Shown here: in pieces, positions 40,060-50,487 of the stretch
How positions within the stretch are numbered: the first letter of the stretch is position 1
Layout: each line of letters starts with the position of its first letter
DNA from: Martelella mediterranea
GTDB lineage: Bacteria > Pseudomonadota > Alphaproteobacteria > Rhizobiales > Rhizobiaceae
Assembly (NCBI GenBank): GCA_003001975.1
Contig: PVUG01000005.1
Coordinates: 1-64,000 of the forward strand
DNA: 64,000 nt
Reading direction: 5' to 3'
Position numbers and translations under genes: made by a program
Notes under the pieces: model-generated
The model's input: only the letters and a program-made list of their open reading frames with translations
Told to the model about the DNA's origin: nothing
Database searches by the model: none

Positions 40060-42361
40060 CTTGTTCTTCCTTGTCTGTTTCCTCGCGCGTGCGTTCACTG
40101 TCATGAACATGCGGCAGTTCAACGCGGATCATCGCTCCCCGTCCCCCGGCAAAATCCTGGGGAGCGTCATGCAATTCCAGCTTGCCGCCATGTTCCTCGA
40201 TGATCTTGCGAACGATCGCGAGGCCAAGCCCGGTGCCTTTTTCGCGCATCGTAATATACGGTTCAAGGATCATGTGCCGATTTTCGACGGGCAGGCCCTT
40301 TCCATTGTCGATAAAGTCGATGACGTAACGGTCCCTCTGTTTGTCGAAACCGGCGCGCACGAGGATTTTTCGCTCTCCGTCTATTTCACTTTCCGGAACG
40401 TTTTCAATTGCCTCTACGGCATTCTTGATAATATTTCCGAAGGCTTGCCCGAGCATCCGGTCATCAAAGAAACCTTCAAGCGGTTCATCGCCCAGTTCAC
40501 GCAGGAAGGTGATGTCGGTGCGCCCCATCTCCAGCAGGAACACCGCGTCGGACAGAATCTGACGCAGGTCACCGGCGGATTTCGACGGTTTGGGCATGCG
40601 CGCAAAAGATGAAAACTCATCAACCATCCGCCCGATATCGCCGACCTGACGGACGATTGTATCGGTACACTGGTCGAAGACCTTGCGGTCTTCCTCATTA
40701 TCGATCTTGCGGCCGAAGCGTCGCTTGATGCGTTCGGCGGAAAGCTGGATCGGCGTCAGCGGGTTCTTGATCTCGTGGGCGATCCGGCGGGCAACATCGG
40801 CCCACGCCGTCGAACGCTGGGCGATGATCAGGTCGGTGATGTCATCAAGCGTGATGACATAGGAATTCGAAGCGTTGCGGGAATCCTCACGGGTCACCTG
40901 TACGGAGAGCGTGCGTTCCTTGCCGAGGCGGAAAAGATTGATCTGACGGCGGAAATTCTGCCGGCGGCGGCGCATGGCCGCTGTCATCACCATGTCGATC
41001 TCGGGGGAAAGATCGGCAAGCTTGCGGCCGATCAGCTCTTCGCTCCTGGCGGCAAGAAGCTGTTCGGCGGAAATATTGACGATGGTGATCGTGCGGCTTT
41101 CGTCGACACCGATCACGGCTGCGGTAACACCGGACAGCACAGCCTCGATGAAGCGCCGCCGGTCATCGACCTCGTCCTTGGCCAGCAGGATTTCACGCTG
41201 CTGAACGCGGATTTCCGAGATCATCTTGTTGAAGGTGCTGGAAAGCCTGCCGACATCGCCATCGATGGTGCGAACGGGAACAACAACCTTCATATCGCCC
41301 GAGGCCACCTGGTCGGCCGCACCAATCAGCAGCCGGATCGGCAGAACGATACGGTCTGCAACCGCAATACCGGTCCAGATCGCGGCCAGCAGCACGATCA
41401 GCGCAAAGCCGAGATAGAGCACCGCAAAGGCCACCTGAATTGAAAAACGCCCCTCCTCCATCGCCGAATATTCGGAGACATTGTCCTCGATCATCCGCAT
41501 TGCGCCCATGACATTGGGATCAACGGCACGGACGGTATAGAGCAGGCTGTTCGGAATGGCCTCGAGTGCGATGATTGCGCCCACAAGATTGGTATCACCC
41601 GGCGGAATCAGCGTTGGCGTGCCGGCAGCGGCCTTTTCAAGTGCATCATCGGGAATGTCGGGCAGCACAGTTTCGTCGCCGAGATCGGCCTGAGCGACGA
41701 CACTGCCGTCGTCCTGCATCAGGAAGGCGCCGAGCATCCCGCGCCCGCGCGCCTGGCGGGTCATGAGGTCGGCAAAGCCGGTGCGGTCCAGAAAATAGAG
41801 CGAGCGGTTGCGCTCCAGGTCGTTGCCCATGGAGAGCGTCTGGCCCTGCAGATAGCTGGCATTCTCCATCATGTAGGCCTGAGCGACATTCAGCGAGGAC
41901 TGCACGATCGACTGGGTTCTGAGCGCAAACCAGCGATCGAGGCCGGCATTGAGCGTCAGTGTGGCAAAGATCGCCACCACGATCGCCGGCGTCACCGCCA
42001 CAATCGAGAAAAGCGCAACGATCCTGATATGCAGCTGGGCAGCCGCACGGCCGCGCCTGCGGGCCTTCAGCAGGGTGAGAACCTCCCGGCCGATCAGAAA
42101 GATCATTGCAAGAACGAAAAGCGAGTTGGCGGCCACAAGCCCGGCAACGACATGGCCGGTCGGCTTTATCGGCGTCAGCCCCAGAAGAATGAAAAGCGAC
42201 AGGAAGGCGGTCAGCAACGCGCCGACCACGAGGAACATGCCCGGCGATTTCAAAATGGCCCGTGCGCTGCCGCGCCCATAGGCTGAATCGCCGCTGGTCG
42301 CGCCATCATCCTCGACCTGCGCGTGAAAACTGTTTTGTGTCTCGCTGCCGTCTGCTGTCAT
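40049..42361 (-). CDS. ntrY: Membrane sensor histidine kinase NtrY
   Basis: 770 residues. Several N-terminal membrane helices (about 40-140: MFLVVGALLTAFLSLFILLGL and following) precede a periplasmic sensor region. Then come another helix near 310 (VAFAVLYLGFALIVLLAAIW), HAMP, a PAS domain, the phospho-acceptor [22 protein letters not shown] and an HATPase with NAVEAIENVPE and GTGLGLAIVRKIIEEHGG. It phosphorylates NtrX and is linked to nitrogen and redox sensing. The ATG at 42361 is used; an in-frame ATG at 42434-42436 would add 25 residues, and neither has a strong ribosome site. Confidence 0.95.
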   Translation of the reverse strand: MTADGSETQNSFHAQVEDDGATSGDSAYGRGSARAILKSPGMFLVVGALLTAFLSLFILLGLTPIKPTGHVVAGLVAANSLFVLAMIFLIGREVLTLLKARRRGRAAAQLHIRIVALFSIVAVTPAIVVAIFATLTLNAGLDRWFALRTQSIVQSSLNVAQAYMMENASYLQGQTLSMGNDLERNRSLYFLDRTGFADLMTRQARGRGMLGAFLMQDDGSVVAQADLGDETVLPDIPDDALEKAAAGTPTLIPPGDTNLVGAIIALEAIPNSLLYTVRAVDPNVMGAMRMIEDNVSEYSAMEEGRFSIQVAFAVLYLGFALIVLLAAIWTGIAVADRIVLPIRLLIGAADQVASGDMKVVVPVRTIDGDVGRLSSTFNKMISEIRVQQREILLAKDEVDDRRRFIEAVLSGVTAAVIGVDESRTITIVNISAEQLLAARSEELIGRKLADLSPEIDMVMTAAMRRRRQNFRRQINLFRLGKERTLSVQVTREDSRNASNSYVITLDDITDLIIAQRSTAWADVARRIAHEIKNPLTPIQLSAERIKRRFGRKIDNEEDRKVFDQCTDTIVRQVGDIGRMVDEFSSFARMPKPSKSAGDLRQILSDAVFLLEMGRTDITFLRELGDEPLEGFFDDRMLGQAFGNIIKNAVEAIENVPESEIDGERKILVRAGFDKQRDRYVIDFIDNGKGLPVENRHMILEPYITMREKGTGLGLAIVRKIIEEHGGKLELHDAPQDFAGGRGAMIRVELPHVHDSERTREETDKEEQDGL

Positions 42362-42528
42362 GCCACCGTTCTCAAACGCCCTCCCGCCCTCATCGGCGAG
42401 AACGCTCAAGGACACGCGCGGTAAAGGTGAGCGCATTCACCGCGATTCCATCCTATGGTGAGGATATGCAACAGATTGTGGCACAAATGCAACGGAAAGC
42501 TGCCAGTCCCCTGTCAATCCGGGCAAAA

Positions 42529-43983
42529 TCAGGATGCAGAGCGCGAGCTGCGATAGACCGAAACACCCAGCTCACGGATTTTCTTGCGCAACGTGTTGCG
42601 GTTGAGGCCGAGCAGGTCCGCCGCGCGGATCTGGTTGCCGCGCGTGGCCGTGAGTGCCGCCAGAATTAGCGGGTATTCGACCTCGTTCAAAACCCGCTCG
42701 TAAAGGCCGGAGGGCGGAAGGCTCTCGCCGAAACTGGCGAAATAGGTGCGCATGTTCTCCTCGACGGCCTGGGCAATGGTCGGCATGCCGCTGCGCACCT
42801 GTGCCCCCTCGGCAGGCGCTTCCGGCTGATCAGCCTGCAGTTCCTGCTCGACGATCTCACGGGTGATGACGTCCTGCGGATAGAGCGCCATCAGCCGGCG
42901 CACGAGGTTTTCCAGCTCGCGCACATTGCCGGGCCACGGATAGGTCTTCATGGCGTCGATGGCGGCCTGCTCGAACCGTTTGCCGCCAAGCCCCTCGACT
43001 TCGCCCTCATTGATGAAATGGCGGACAAGGTCACCGATATCCTCGGCACGCTCGCGCAACGGCGGCAGTCTGAGCGGCACCACGTTGAGGCGATAATAGA
43101 GGTCTTCGCGGAACTGGCCCTGATGGATCGACTGTTTGAGGTCCTTGTTGGTGGCGGCAACGATGCGCACATCTGTACGGATCGGCGTGCGTCCGCCCAC
43201 CGTGGTGTACTCGCCCTGCTGCAGAACGCGCAAAAGCCGCGTCTGTGCGTCCATCGGCATGTCGCCGATTTCATCCAGAAACAGCGTGCCGCCCTCGGCC
43301 TGTTCGAAACGGCCGGAAGAGCGGGTCTGTGCGCCGGTGAACGCGCCTTTTTCGTGGCCGAACAATTCCGATTCGATCAGATCACGCGGGATCGCCGCCA
43401 TGTTGATGGCAACGAACGGACCGTTTCGGCGCTTGCCGTAATCATGCAGCGCGCGGGCGACAAGTTCCTTGCCGGTGCCCGATTCACCCGTGATCATCAG
43501 CGTCAGGTCAGTCTGCATCAGCCGGGCCAGAACCCGGTAGATTTCCTGCATGGCAGCAGACCGGCCGACGAGCGGCATGCCGTCCTGCATGTCGTCGCCA
43601 AGCGGCGCCGGCTTGCGCTTCGGCTCGGACAACGCCCGGCCGACAATGGCGATCAGCTCGGTCAGATCGAACGGCTTGGGCAGGTAATCATAAGCGCCCT
43701 TTTCCGATGCCCGCACCGCCGTCATGAAGGTGTTCTGCGCGCTCATCACGATCACCGGCAGTTCGGGCCGTGATTTCTTAATGCGCGGCAGCAGGTCGAA
43801 CGCGTTTTCGTCCGGCATGACCACGTCGGTCAGCACCAGATCGCCCTCGCCCGAGGACACCCAGCGCCACAAGGTTGCGGCATTCGAGGTGATCCGGACA
43901 TCGTAACCGGCACGGCTCAGCGCCTGGTTCAGCACCGTGCGGATGGCTGCGTCATCATCTGCGACAAGTATCGTGGCTGTCAT
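42529..43983 (-). CDS. ntrC: Nitrogen regulation response regulator NtrC
   Basis: 484 residues. Receiver Asp53 in [12 protein letters not shown]; the AAA+ domain has Walker [21 protein letters not shown], intact [20 protein letters not shown] and Walker [18 protein letters not shown]; the C-terminal HTH is [27 protein letters not shown]. It activates sigma-54 promoters such as the one proposed before glnB in this window. The start codon directly abuts the ntrB stop, so translation is coupled. A 167-base interval separates it from ntrY. Confidence 0.97.
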   Translation of the reverse strand: MTATILVADDDAAIRTVLNQALSRAGYDVRITSNAATLWRWVSSGEGDLVLTDVVMPDENAFDLLPRIKKSRPELPVIVMSAQNTFMTAVRASEKGAYDYLPKPFDLTELIAIVGRALSEPKRKPAPLGDDMQDGMPLVGRSAAMQEIYRVLARLMQTDLTLMITGESGTGKELVARALHDYGKRRNGPFVAINMAAIPRDLIESELFGHEKGAFTGAQTRSSGRFEQAEGGTLFLDEIGDMPMDAQTRLLRVLQQGEYTTVGGRTPIRTDVRIVAATNKDLKQSIHQGQFREDLYYRLNVVPLRLPPLRERAEDIGDLVRHFINEGEVEGLGGKRFEQAAIDAMKTYPWPGNVRELENLVRRLMALYPQDVITREIVEQELQADQPEAPAEGAQVRSGMPTIAQAVEENMRTYFASFGESLPPSGLYERVLNEVEYPLILAALTATRGNQIRAADLLGLNRNTLRKKIRELGVSVYRSSRSAS

Positions 43984-45123
43984 CTATTCAATTTCCATTT
44001 TCGGGTTGGCCTGCTCCTGCAGGACATCCTTGGAGACGGGCATCAGGATCCGGAATGTCGTGCGACCTTTCATGTTCTCGCACTCGATGATCCCGCCATG
44101 CGCACCGATGATCTTGGCAACCAGGGCAAGCCCCAGTCCCGTACCGTTCGGTTTGGTGGTGATGAAAGGATCGAACAAATGCGGCATAAGATCGGGCGGA
44201 ACGCCCGGTCCGTTATCCTGAACGCAAAATTCCAGCGGCAGCGAGATCTTTTCGCGGGTTCCCGCCACCGACATCCGGATGCCGGGCCGGTAGGCCGATG
44301 TCAGGATGATCTCGCCATCCGGCTTGTCAGCAACCGCTTCCGTTGCATTCTTGACCAGGTTGAGGAACACCTGAACCATCTGGTCGCGATTGGCAAAAAC
44401 CTGCGGCAGGGACGGGTCATATTCCTCGATGATCTTGATATCGCGCGCAAAGCCCGCTTTTGCCACCGCCTTCACGTGGTCGAGCACCGAATGGATGTTG
44501 AGCGGCACGCGGTCGATCGTCCGTTCGTCGGAAAACACTTCCATACGGTCAACCAGCGAGACGATCCGGTCGGATTCATCGCAGATCAGACGGGTCAGCG
44601 CCCTGTCATCGTCACTGGCGTTGGTCTCAAGCAACTGGGCCGCACCGCGAATGCCGGAAAGCGGGTTCTTGATTTCATGCGCCAGCATGGAGGCAAGCCC
44701 CGTGACCGAGCGCGCCGCCGCGCGATGCACAAGCTGGCGATCGATCTTGTCGGCCATGGAACGCACCTGGAAAACCAGGACCACTGAGCCCTCCTCTCCC
44801 ACCGGCGCGACATAGATATCCACCAGCTTGTCCTGGCCAAGACGCGGCGAGGACAGATCGACACGGTATTCATTGACCGGCGCGCGGCGTTCCCGCACCT
44901 GCTCGATCTGGGCCAGCAAGGGGCTGTCGAAGGGGATGAAATCGGTCAGTGCCTTGCGCGCCAGATGGGCCGCACTTGCACCTAAAAACACCTCGGCTTC
45001 CCAGTTCGTATAGGAAATCCGTCCGTCTTTCTCGATCAGCACGACGGGATTCTGAATCGCGTTCAGAACTTCGAGAGCGACCATTTCGGCAGCCTTGCGC
45101 ATACCGCCATCGGTGGTGGTCAT
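43984..45123 (-). CDS. ntrB: Nitrogen regulation sensor kinase/phosphatase NtrB
   Basis: 379 residues, soluble. A PAS domain (about 15-125, [25 protein letters not shown]) is followed by the phospho-acceptor [22 protein letters not shown] and an HATPase ([52 protein letters not shown]). PII (GlnB) switches it between kinase and phosphatase action on NtrC. Its ATG overlaps the dusB stop (ATGA), and its stop abuts ntrC, giving the rhizobial dusB(nifR3)-ntrB-ntrC operon. Confidence 0.97.
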   Translation of the reverse strand: MTTTDGGMRKAAEMVALEVLNAIQNPVVLIEKDGRISYTNWEAEVFLGASAAHLARKALTDFIPFDSPLLAQIEQVRERRAPVNEYRVDLSSPRLGQDKLVDIYVAPVGEEGSVVLVFQVRSMADKIDRQLVHRAAARSVTGLASMLAHEIKNPLSGIRGAAQLLETNASDDDRALTRLICDESDRIVSLVDRMEVFSDERTIDRVPLNIHSVLDHVKAVAKAGFARDIKIIEEYDPSLPQVFANRDQMVQVFLNLVKNATEAVADKPDGEIILTSAYRPGIRMSVAGTREKISLPLEFCVQDNGPGVPPDLMPHLFDPFITTKPNGTGLGLALVAKIIGAHGGIIECENMKGRTTFRILMPVSKDVLQEQANPKMEIE

Positions 45124-46139
45124 GCGGCTTTCCTTTCCTCGCTCGCGTGCGTCAGCAGGGCATCCAGCCGGGCGATAACGCGATCCGGATTTGTTTCGGT
45201 CATGATCTGGGTTCTTTCAGCGGCATCGATACCGGGCACAAGCCGGCCGATATACCATCCAAGATGTTTGCGGGCGTGGCGTACGCCGACCTCGGTTCCG
45301 TAAAATGACAGCATTTTGCGATAATGTTCCAGTGCAATCCCGGCCTTGACGGCCTGCGGCAGGTCCGGCGCGCCGGCCAGAAAACCGGCGTGCCATGGCC
45401 GTCCCTGGCAGCCGCGGCCCGTCATCACCGCCGTGATGCCATTGCGCGACAGCAGGTTGTCGACATCGTCGCGGGTTTCGATATCGCCATTGGCAATGAA
45501 GGGGATGCTGACGACGTCGGCGACAGCAGCCACGGCATCCCAGTCGGCACTGCCTTTGTAAAACTGCATGCGGGTCCGGCCATGAACCGTTATGGCCTGA
45601 ACACCGGCATCTTGCGCGCGGGCGGCAAGCTCGCAGGCATTCATGGTTTCATGATCCCAGCCAAGCCGCATCTTGACCGTGACCGGCACATTAACGGCGG
45701 CAACGGTGGCCTCGATAATGGCAAGCGCCCGCTCCGGCTCGCGCATCAGCGCCGAACCGGTATAGCCGCCGACAACCTTTTTGGCCGGGCAACCCATATT
45801 GATATCGACGATATCGGCGCCATTGGCCTCGGCGATACGGGCAGCCTCCGCCATGAAGGCGGGGTCGCGGCCGGCAAGCTGCACCACGTGGGGCTTGAGC
45901 CCCGCGCCCTTCAGGCGTACCCAGCTTTCGGCGGTATTGAATGTCAGCTCGCGGCTTGCGATCATCTCGGTCACGACAAGGCCCGCGCCATGGCGGAATG
46001 CGAGTTCCCTGAACGGCAGATCGGTAACGCCGGACATCGGTGCCAGAATGACGCGATTGCGAACCCGGACGTTGCCAATCTCAAAGGAATCCGATGGATT
46101 ATTGCGAAGCAAATGGCTATCTTTCATGCAGCACATCAT
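45120..46139 (-). CDS. dusB: tRNA-dihydrouridine synthase (NifR3/DusB type)
   Basis: 339 residues. Flavoprotein TIM barrel with [24 protein letters not shown] near residue 30, the catalytic cysteine in [21 protein letters not shown] near 115, [28 protein letters not shown] and GVMTGRG-like [12 protein letters not shown]. It reduces specific uridines of tRNA to dihydrouridine. The frame opens ATGATGTGCTGCATG; I use the first ATG (46137-46139, AGGG upstream), but the family N-terminus is equally compatible with the ATG at 46127. It heads the ntrBC operon, the long-known nifR3 position. Confidence 0.95.
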   Translation of the reverse strand: MMCCMKDSHLLRNNPSDSFEIGNVRVRNRVILAPMSGVTDLPFRELAFRHGAGLVVTEMIASRELTFNTAESWVRLKGAGLKPHVVQLAGRDPAFMAEAARIAEANGADIVDINMGCPAKKVVGGYTGSALMREPERALAIIEATVAAVNVPVTVKMRLGWDHETMNACELAARAQDAGVQAITVHGRTRMQFYKGSADWDAVAAVADVVSIPFIANGDIETRDDVDNLLSRNGITAVMTGRGCQGRPWHAGFLAGAPDLPQAVKAGIALEHYRKMLSFYGTEVGVRHARKHLGWYIGRLVPGIDAAERTQIMTETNPDRVIARLDALLTHASEERKAA

Positions 46140-46282
46140 TTTGCCCTATTTTTAGACAAGCCGTGGCCGTTTGCCAAGCGATTTCGCTAATACTTCACAA
46201 AAATTAGGCATATGCTGGAAAATTGGCGCAATCCGGGTAAGTTCGCGCCAACTGGAATCAACAGACAGGTACATATCTGATC

Positions 46283-47494
46283 ATGGCAGCAGGCAAAAGC
46301 TTCAATCCCGGTGTTGTCGTGGTTGCCGCAGGCCGTGGGGAAAGGGCCGGCGTTCCCGAAGAAGGCCCGAAGCAATACCGCCCTATCGGCGGCATGCCCG
46401 TGATTTCCCACACCCTGTCGGGCTTTGTCGAATGGGCCGGCGCAAGCGCGGGCATCGTCGTGGTCATTCACCCCGATGACGAGGCGCTTTTCCGTGACGC
46501 TCTGTCGCATGTGCGGCAGGCCGATTGCATTCAGTTCGTGTATGGCGGCGACACCCGCCAGCAATCTGTCCTGAACGGGCTTGAGGCACTTGAGCGGGCC
46601 AATCCCAGCCACGTACTGATCCACGACGCTGTGCGGCCGTTTTTCGATGCACCGCTGATTGAGCGGATATGCACAGCGCTGAAGGCCGGCGACAATGCGG
46701 TTTTGCCGGCGATTGCCGTGGCCGACACGCTGAAGCAGGCCGATGCGCATCACATGGTGGCCGGAACCGTGCCGCGGGCCGGGCTTTTCGCCGCGCAGAC
46801 CCCGCAGGCCTTCGATTTTGCCGTCATCTTCGACGCGCACCGCCGGGCCGCCGCCGAACAGCGTTTCGATTTTACCGATGACGCCGGCATCGCCGAATGG
46901 GCCGGTCTTGGCGTACGGCTTGTCGACGGACTTGCCGACAATGTGAAACTGACCTTCCGGAGAGACCTCGCCATGGCAGACGAAAAGCTTTCCCAGAACC
47001 TGATTGCCGATATCCGCACCGGAAACGGCTATGACGTGCACAAGCTGGTGCCCGGGGACGGGGTGACGCTTTGTGGCGTGCGCATCCCCCATGACATGAC
47101 GCTTTCCGGCCATTCCGATGCCGATGTCGCCTTCCACGCCCTGACGGACGCCCTGCTCGCCACCTGCGGCGAAGGCGATATTGGCGATCATTTTCCGCCG
47201 TCCGATCCGCAGTGGAAGGGAGCGGCATCCAACATCTTTCTGGCGCACGCCGCAAAGATCGTACGCGGCCATGGTGGCGTCATCCTCAATGCCGATGTCA
47301 GCCTGATCGCGGAGGCGCCGAAGATCGGCCCGCATCGCAATGAAATGCGGCAGAAAATTGCAGACTGCCTTGGCATTGATCTGGCGCGGTGCTCGGTCAA
47401 GGCCACGACAAACGAAACCATCGGCTTCGTCGGCCGTGGCGAGGGGATCGCCGCGATTGCCACGGCGAGCGTCAGTTACGGAAACATGCGATGA
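46283..47494 (+). CDS. ispDF: Bifunctional 2-C-methyl-D-erythritol 4-phosphate cytidylyltransferase / 2,4-cyclodiphosphate synthase
   Basis: 403 residues. The IspD half (about 1-235) has [25 protein letters not shown] and [12 protein letters not shown]. The IspF half (about 243-403) begins [21 protein letters not shown] with the Asp and His metal ligands, then [19 protein letters not shown] and [17 protein letters not shown]. It catalyses steps three and five of the non-mevalonate isoprenoid pathway. The fusion is normal for alphaproteobacteria. The TGA overlaps the next gene's ATG (ATGA). Divergent from dusB. Confidence 0.97.
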   Translation: MAAGKSFNPGVVVVAAGRGERAGVPEEGPKQYRPIGGMPVISHTLSGFVEWAGASAGIVVVIHPDDEALFRDALSHVRQADCIQFVYGGDTRQQSVLNGLEALERANPSHVLIHDAVRPFFDAPLIERICTALKAGDNAVLPAIAVADTLKQADAHHMVAGTVPRAGLFAAQTPQAFDFAVIFDAHRRAAAEQRFDFTDDAGIAEWAGLGVRLVDGLADNVKLTFRRDLAMADEKLSQNLIADIRTGNGYDVHKLVPGDGVTLCGVRIPHDMTLSGHSDADVAFHALTDALLATCGEGDIGDHFPPSDPQWKGAASNIFLAHAAKIVRGHGGVILNADVSLIAEAPKIGPHRNEMRQKIADCLGIDLARCSVKATTNETIGFVGRGEGIAAIATASVSYGNMR

Positions 47495-47985
47495 TCAACG
47501 CGGATATCGAAGAACGGGCCCGGCTTCTCATCGACCATTGCATCAGCGCCGGCAAGACCATTGCCACGGCCGAAAGCTGCACCGGCGGAATGATTGTCAG
47601 TGCGCTGACCGATATCGCCGGCTCCTCGGCGGTCGTCGACCGGGGCTATATCACCTATTCCAACCAGGCGAAGATGGACATGCTCGGGGTCAGCGCCGAA
47701 ACGCTGGCAACGGTCGGCGCCGTCTCGCGCGAAACAGCGCTGCAGATGTCGGCCGGTGCACTCTGGCGATCGGGCGCCGACCTGGCCGTCGCCGTGACCG
47801 GCATCGCCGGTCCTTCCGGCGGCACGCCCGAAAAGCCTGTCGGTCTGGTGCATCTTGCAGCGCGTGACCGCAAGGGACGCCTCCACCACATCGAAAGCCG
47901 CTATGGCGACATCGGTCGCGACGGCATCCGCATTGCCACGGTACAGACCGCGCTTGGCATGCTCGAAGGCCTGATTCAGTCGTAA
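47491..47985 (+). CDS. CinA C-terminal domain protein (nicotinamide-nucleotide amidohydrolase PncC type)
   Basis: 164 residues, only the C-terminal CinA domain. Signatures are [24 protein letters not shown] with the catalytic serine, [13 protein letters not shown], and [23 protein letters not shown]. Stand-alone versions deamidate nicotinamide mononucleotide in NAD recycling. The ATG at 47491 overlaps the ispDF stop, so the two are translated together, a frequent alphaproteobacterial pairing. Confidence 0.93.
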   Translation: MINADIEERARLLIDHCISAGKTIATAESCTGGMIVSALTDIAGSSAVVDRGYITYSNQAKMDMLGVSAETLATVGAVSRETALQMSAGALWRSGADLAVAVTGIAGPSGGTPEKPVGLVHLAARDRKGRLHHIESRYGDIGRDGIRIATVQTALGMLEGLIQS

Positions 47986-48052
47986 TACCCTCGCCGTAGC
48001 GATGGCTACGACTTTCGCCTAGCCGCTTTCAAAATCGTTCCGGTCCTTAGGA

Positions 48053-48499
48053 CTAGGTATAAATCCTGTCGGCACGCGCTTCGAAGGCTTCGGAGAACTT
48101 GCGGAAGGCCCGGTCGAACATCGAGCCCATCATCGCGCCGAGAATGCGGTTCTTGAATTCGTAGTTGATATAGAACTGAACGGCGCAGGCGCTTTCGCCC
48201 TCCGGCTGGAAATGCCAGCAATTATCCAGAAACCGGAACGGGCCGTCGATATAGCTGACATCGATGCGGCGCTCCTCGTTGTTCAGGAGCACCTGCGTGG
48301 TAAAGGTCTCGCGAATACCCTTGTAGCCGACCGTCATATCGGCGATCAGCAGGGTCTTGCCGTCCTTTTCCCGCGACGAGCGGATCGACAGAGCCTCGCA
48401 AAGCGGCAGAAACTCGGGATAACGTTCAACGTCGGCAACGAGGTCGAACATCCGGTCGGCTGAATGGTGGACATGTCGTGTTGTCTTGAACTCTGGCAT
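48053..48499 (-). CDS. COQ10/RatA-like START-domain protein (ubiquinone-binding type)
   Basis: 148 residues of the polyketide-cyclase/SRPBCC fold: FKTTRHVHHSADRMFDLVADVERYPEFLPLCEA at the N-terminus, VGYKGIRETFTTQVLLN in the middle, and CAVQFYINYEFKNRILGAMMGSMFDRAFRKF toward the end. This matches the Coq10/RatA group. Bacterial members are annotated either as ubiquinone chaperones or, from E. coli RatA, as ribosome-association inhibitors; in Rhizobiales the Coq10-like role is more likely. It sits beside lipA with a kinase gene inserted between them. Confidence 0.9.
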   Translation of the reverse strand: MPEFKTTRHVHHSADRMFDLVADVERYPEFLPLCEALSIRSSREKDGKTLLIADMTVGYKGIRETFTTQVLLNNEERRIDVSYIDGPFRFLDNCWHFQPEGESACAVQFYINYEFKNRILGAMMGSMFDRAFRKFSEAFEARADRIYT

Positions 48500-48509
48500 G
48501 GTTTTTCAG

Positions 48510-49073
48510 CTAATGGTCCCGAGCGGAAAGCGCAAGCAATTCGTTGTTTTCGGCATATGATTTCAACACGCAAACGGGAATTTTACTGCCAAACTGCATC
48601 AGTACCTGCTCAACGCGCGGTACTTCTTTTTGTTCAAACGCCCATACATAGCGCAGGAATTCCCAGTTCAGACGTTCCGGGCATCCTTCCGCCATGTCGG
48701 GCCTGGTTTTGCCGGCATAACGGAAGCGGCGCTTTATGATCCCGGCAAGCGAAACCCGGCGCGGCGGGCGGGGCCACAACACCAGGTCGGCCCGTGCCAG
48801 ACGGACCGGCATGGTCCGTGGGCTGGTGCCGTCAATCACCCATGCCGGACGTTCCACGGCCTGCTCCATGAGCCGTAAAATTTCGTCACGGGCGCGCATT
48901 TTCCAGCCCGGCAACCAGAAAAATTCTCGGTCCATCGAAATATAGGGAATATCGAAGCGCCGGCTGATCGCCTGCGCCAGCGTCGACTTGCCGCTGCCCG
49001 AACAGCCGATCACCATGATCCGGCGTGCCGATTTCAGCCGCGCTGCGGCATCGGCAATCTCTATCGTGTTCAT
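48510..49073 (-). CDS. P-loop nucleotide kinase-like protein (topology-modulation/adenylate-kinase-like)
   Basis: 187 residues. Walker A is MVIGCSGSGKSTLAQAISRRFDIP at about 19-42, followed by YISMDREFFWLPGW, WVIDGTSPRTMPVRLARADLVLWPRPPRR and an arginine-rich segment (IIKRRFRYAGKTRPDMAEGCPE). This matches small ATPases annotated as DNA topology modulation or adenylate kinase-like proteins; no substrate is established. The ATG at 49071-49073 follows GGGGGA, which is also the 3' arm of the lipA terminator hairpin. Next gene downstream is the COQ10-like protein, 11 bases away. Confidence 0.85.
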   Translation of the reverse strand: MNTIEIADAAARLKSARRIMVIGCSGSGKSTLAQAISRRFDIPYISMDREFFWLPGWKMRARDEILRLMEQAVERPAWVIDGTSPRTMPVRLARADLVLWPRPPRRVSLAGIIKRRFRYAGKTRPDMAEGCPERLNWEFLRYVWAFEQKEVPRVEQVLMQFGSKIPVCVLKSYAENNELLALSARDH

Positions 49074-49080
49074 GAAAAAT

Positions 49081-49104
49081 CCCCCGACCTCGAAGGACGG
49101 GGGA
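49081..49104 (-). terminator. Terminator after lipA that doubles as ribosome site of the kinase gene
   Basis: On the minus strand CCCCCG pairs with CGGGGG around an inner CCT-TCG-AGG hairpin and is followed by ATTTTT. The GGGGG arm plus the T tract form the GGGGGATTTTTC leader immediately before the kinase ATG. Confidence 0.65.
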
Positions 49105-49137
49105 CATACACCCGGAAAGGGTCTCCGGGCAAGTCTT

Positions 49138-50103
49138 CTATTCGGCGGCCTGTGCCAGCTTCTTCGCGCGGTTCGCCCGAAGCTCTGCGAAATCCTCGCC
49201 GGCATGGTGCGACGAGCGGGTCAGCGGGCTGGCAGAAACCTTGAGGAAGCCCTTGGTGTAGGCCACCGTTTCATAGGACTTGAACTCTTCCGGCGTCACG
49301 AACTTGACCACGCGGTGGTGCTTGCGGCTCGGCTGCAGATACTGGCCGATTGTCAGGAAGTCGACATCCGCCGTCCTGAGGTCGTCCATCAGCTGCAGCA
49401 CTTCGTTCCGCTCCTCACCGAGACCGACCATGATACCGGATTTGGTGAACATGTTCGGGTCCAGCTCCTTGACCCGCTGAAGCAGGCGGATGGAGTGGAA
49501 ATAACGCGCACCGGGGCGCACCGTCAGATAATTGGACGGCACGGTTTCCAGATTGTGGTTGAAGACATCGGGGCGTGCGGCCACAACGCGCTCCAGCGCG
49601 CCGGGTTTGCGCAGGAAGTCAGGCGTCAGCACCTCGATCGTGGTCGAGGGCGATGCCGCACGGATGGCGCGGATGACCTTTTCGAAATGCTCCGCGCCGC
49701 CATCGGCGAGATCGTCGCGGTCCACCGAGGTGATCACCACATGTTGCAGGCCCATCTGGCTGACGGCCTTGCCGATGTTTTCCGGCTCGTTCTGGTCGAG
49801 CGCGCCGGGCTTGCCGGTCGAAACATTGCAGAAGGCACAGGCACGGGTGCAGATTTCACCCATGATCATGAACGAGGCGTGCTTTTTCTCCCAGCACTCC
49901 CCGACATTGGGACAGCCCGCTTCCTCGCAGACCGTCACCAGCCTGTTTTCCTTCACGATCCCGCGGGTTTCCTGATAGCCCTTGGAGGTCGGCGCCTTTA
50001 CCCGGATCCAGTCCGGCTTGCGCATGATTTCCGTATCGGGCTTGTGAGCCTTTTCCGGATGGCGCACCCGCTTGGGGGCTGTGGTATCAAGAAGCGTAAC
50101 CAT
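49138..50103 (-). CDS. lipA: Lipoyl synthase
   Basis: 321 residues. A radical-SAM enzyme inserting two sulfurs into octanoylated lipoyl domains. The auxiliary cluster cysteines are C59, C64 and C70 ([12 protein letters not shown]) and the radical-SAM cluster is C85-x3-C89-x2-C92 (CTRACAFC), with the C-terminal RSSHHAGE carrying the conserved serine. It serves the pyruvate dehydrogenase subunits encoded just upstream. Lies downstream of lpdA and a GlsB-like gene; separated from the next gene by a terminator-like hairpin. Confidence 0.97.
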   Translation of the reverse strand: MVTLLDTTAPKRVRHPEKAHKPDTEIMRKPDWIRVKAPTSKGYQETRGIVKENRLVTVCEEAGCPNVGECWEKKHASFMIMGEICTRACAFCNVSTGKPGALDQNEPENIGKAVSQMGLQHVVITSVDRDDLADGGAEHFEKVIRAIRAASPSTTIEVLTPDFLRKPGALERVVAARPDVFNHNLETVPSNYLTVRPGARYFHSIRLLQRVKELDPNMFTKSGIMVGLGEERNEVLQLMDDLRTADVDFLTIGQYLQPSRKHHRVVKFVTPEEFKSYETVAYTKGFLKVSASPLTRSSHHAGEDFAELRANRAKKLAQAAE

Positions 50104-50165
50104 GTTTCACCCTTGTTGGCGGCCGAGCCCGAAGGGGCCCGGCCAACTTTTCCTGCAAACTTCTG

Positions 50166-50417
50166 TCAGCGCTTTATCAGACGTCCGACCCAGATCAGGA
50201 TCACGGCGCCGATAAAACCGGCGATCAGGTAGCCAAGCCAGCCACCAAGGGCAATGCCGAACACGCCCAGAATGGCGTTGGCGACAATGGCCCCGACAAT
50301 GCCGAGGATGATGTTCATGAGGATGCCCATATCGGACTTCATGAACTTCTCGGCAAGCCACCCGGCAACACCGCCGATGACGATGGCGGCAATCCAGCCT
50401 ACACCCTGCTCTTCCAT
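50166..50417 (-). CDS. GlsB/YeaQ/YmgE family small membrane protein
   Basis: 83 residues with three hydrophobic, glycine-rich helices (GWIAAIVIGGVAGWLAEKFM, MNIILGIVGAIVANAILGVFG, GGWLGYLIAGFIGAVILIWVG). This is the transglycosylase-associated protein family, annotated as stress-responsive inner-membrane proteins; mechanism unknown. The ATG at 50415-50417 has GGGAGA upstream. It stands between lpdA and lipA on the same strand without an evident functional link. Confidence 0.88.
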   Translation of the reverse strand: MEEQGVGWIAAIVIGGVAGWLAEKFMKSDMGILMNIILGIVGAIVANAILGVFGIALGGWLGYLIAGFIGAVILIWVGRLIKR

Positions 50418-50487
50418 AAATGCGTCTCCCTTCCTCTCTCGGTTTTGGAGCAGGCCAATGAAAGCCTGCCCCGCCACCATAGAGGAA

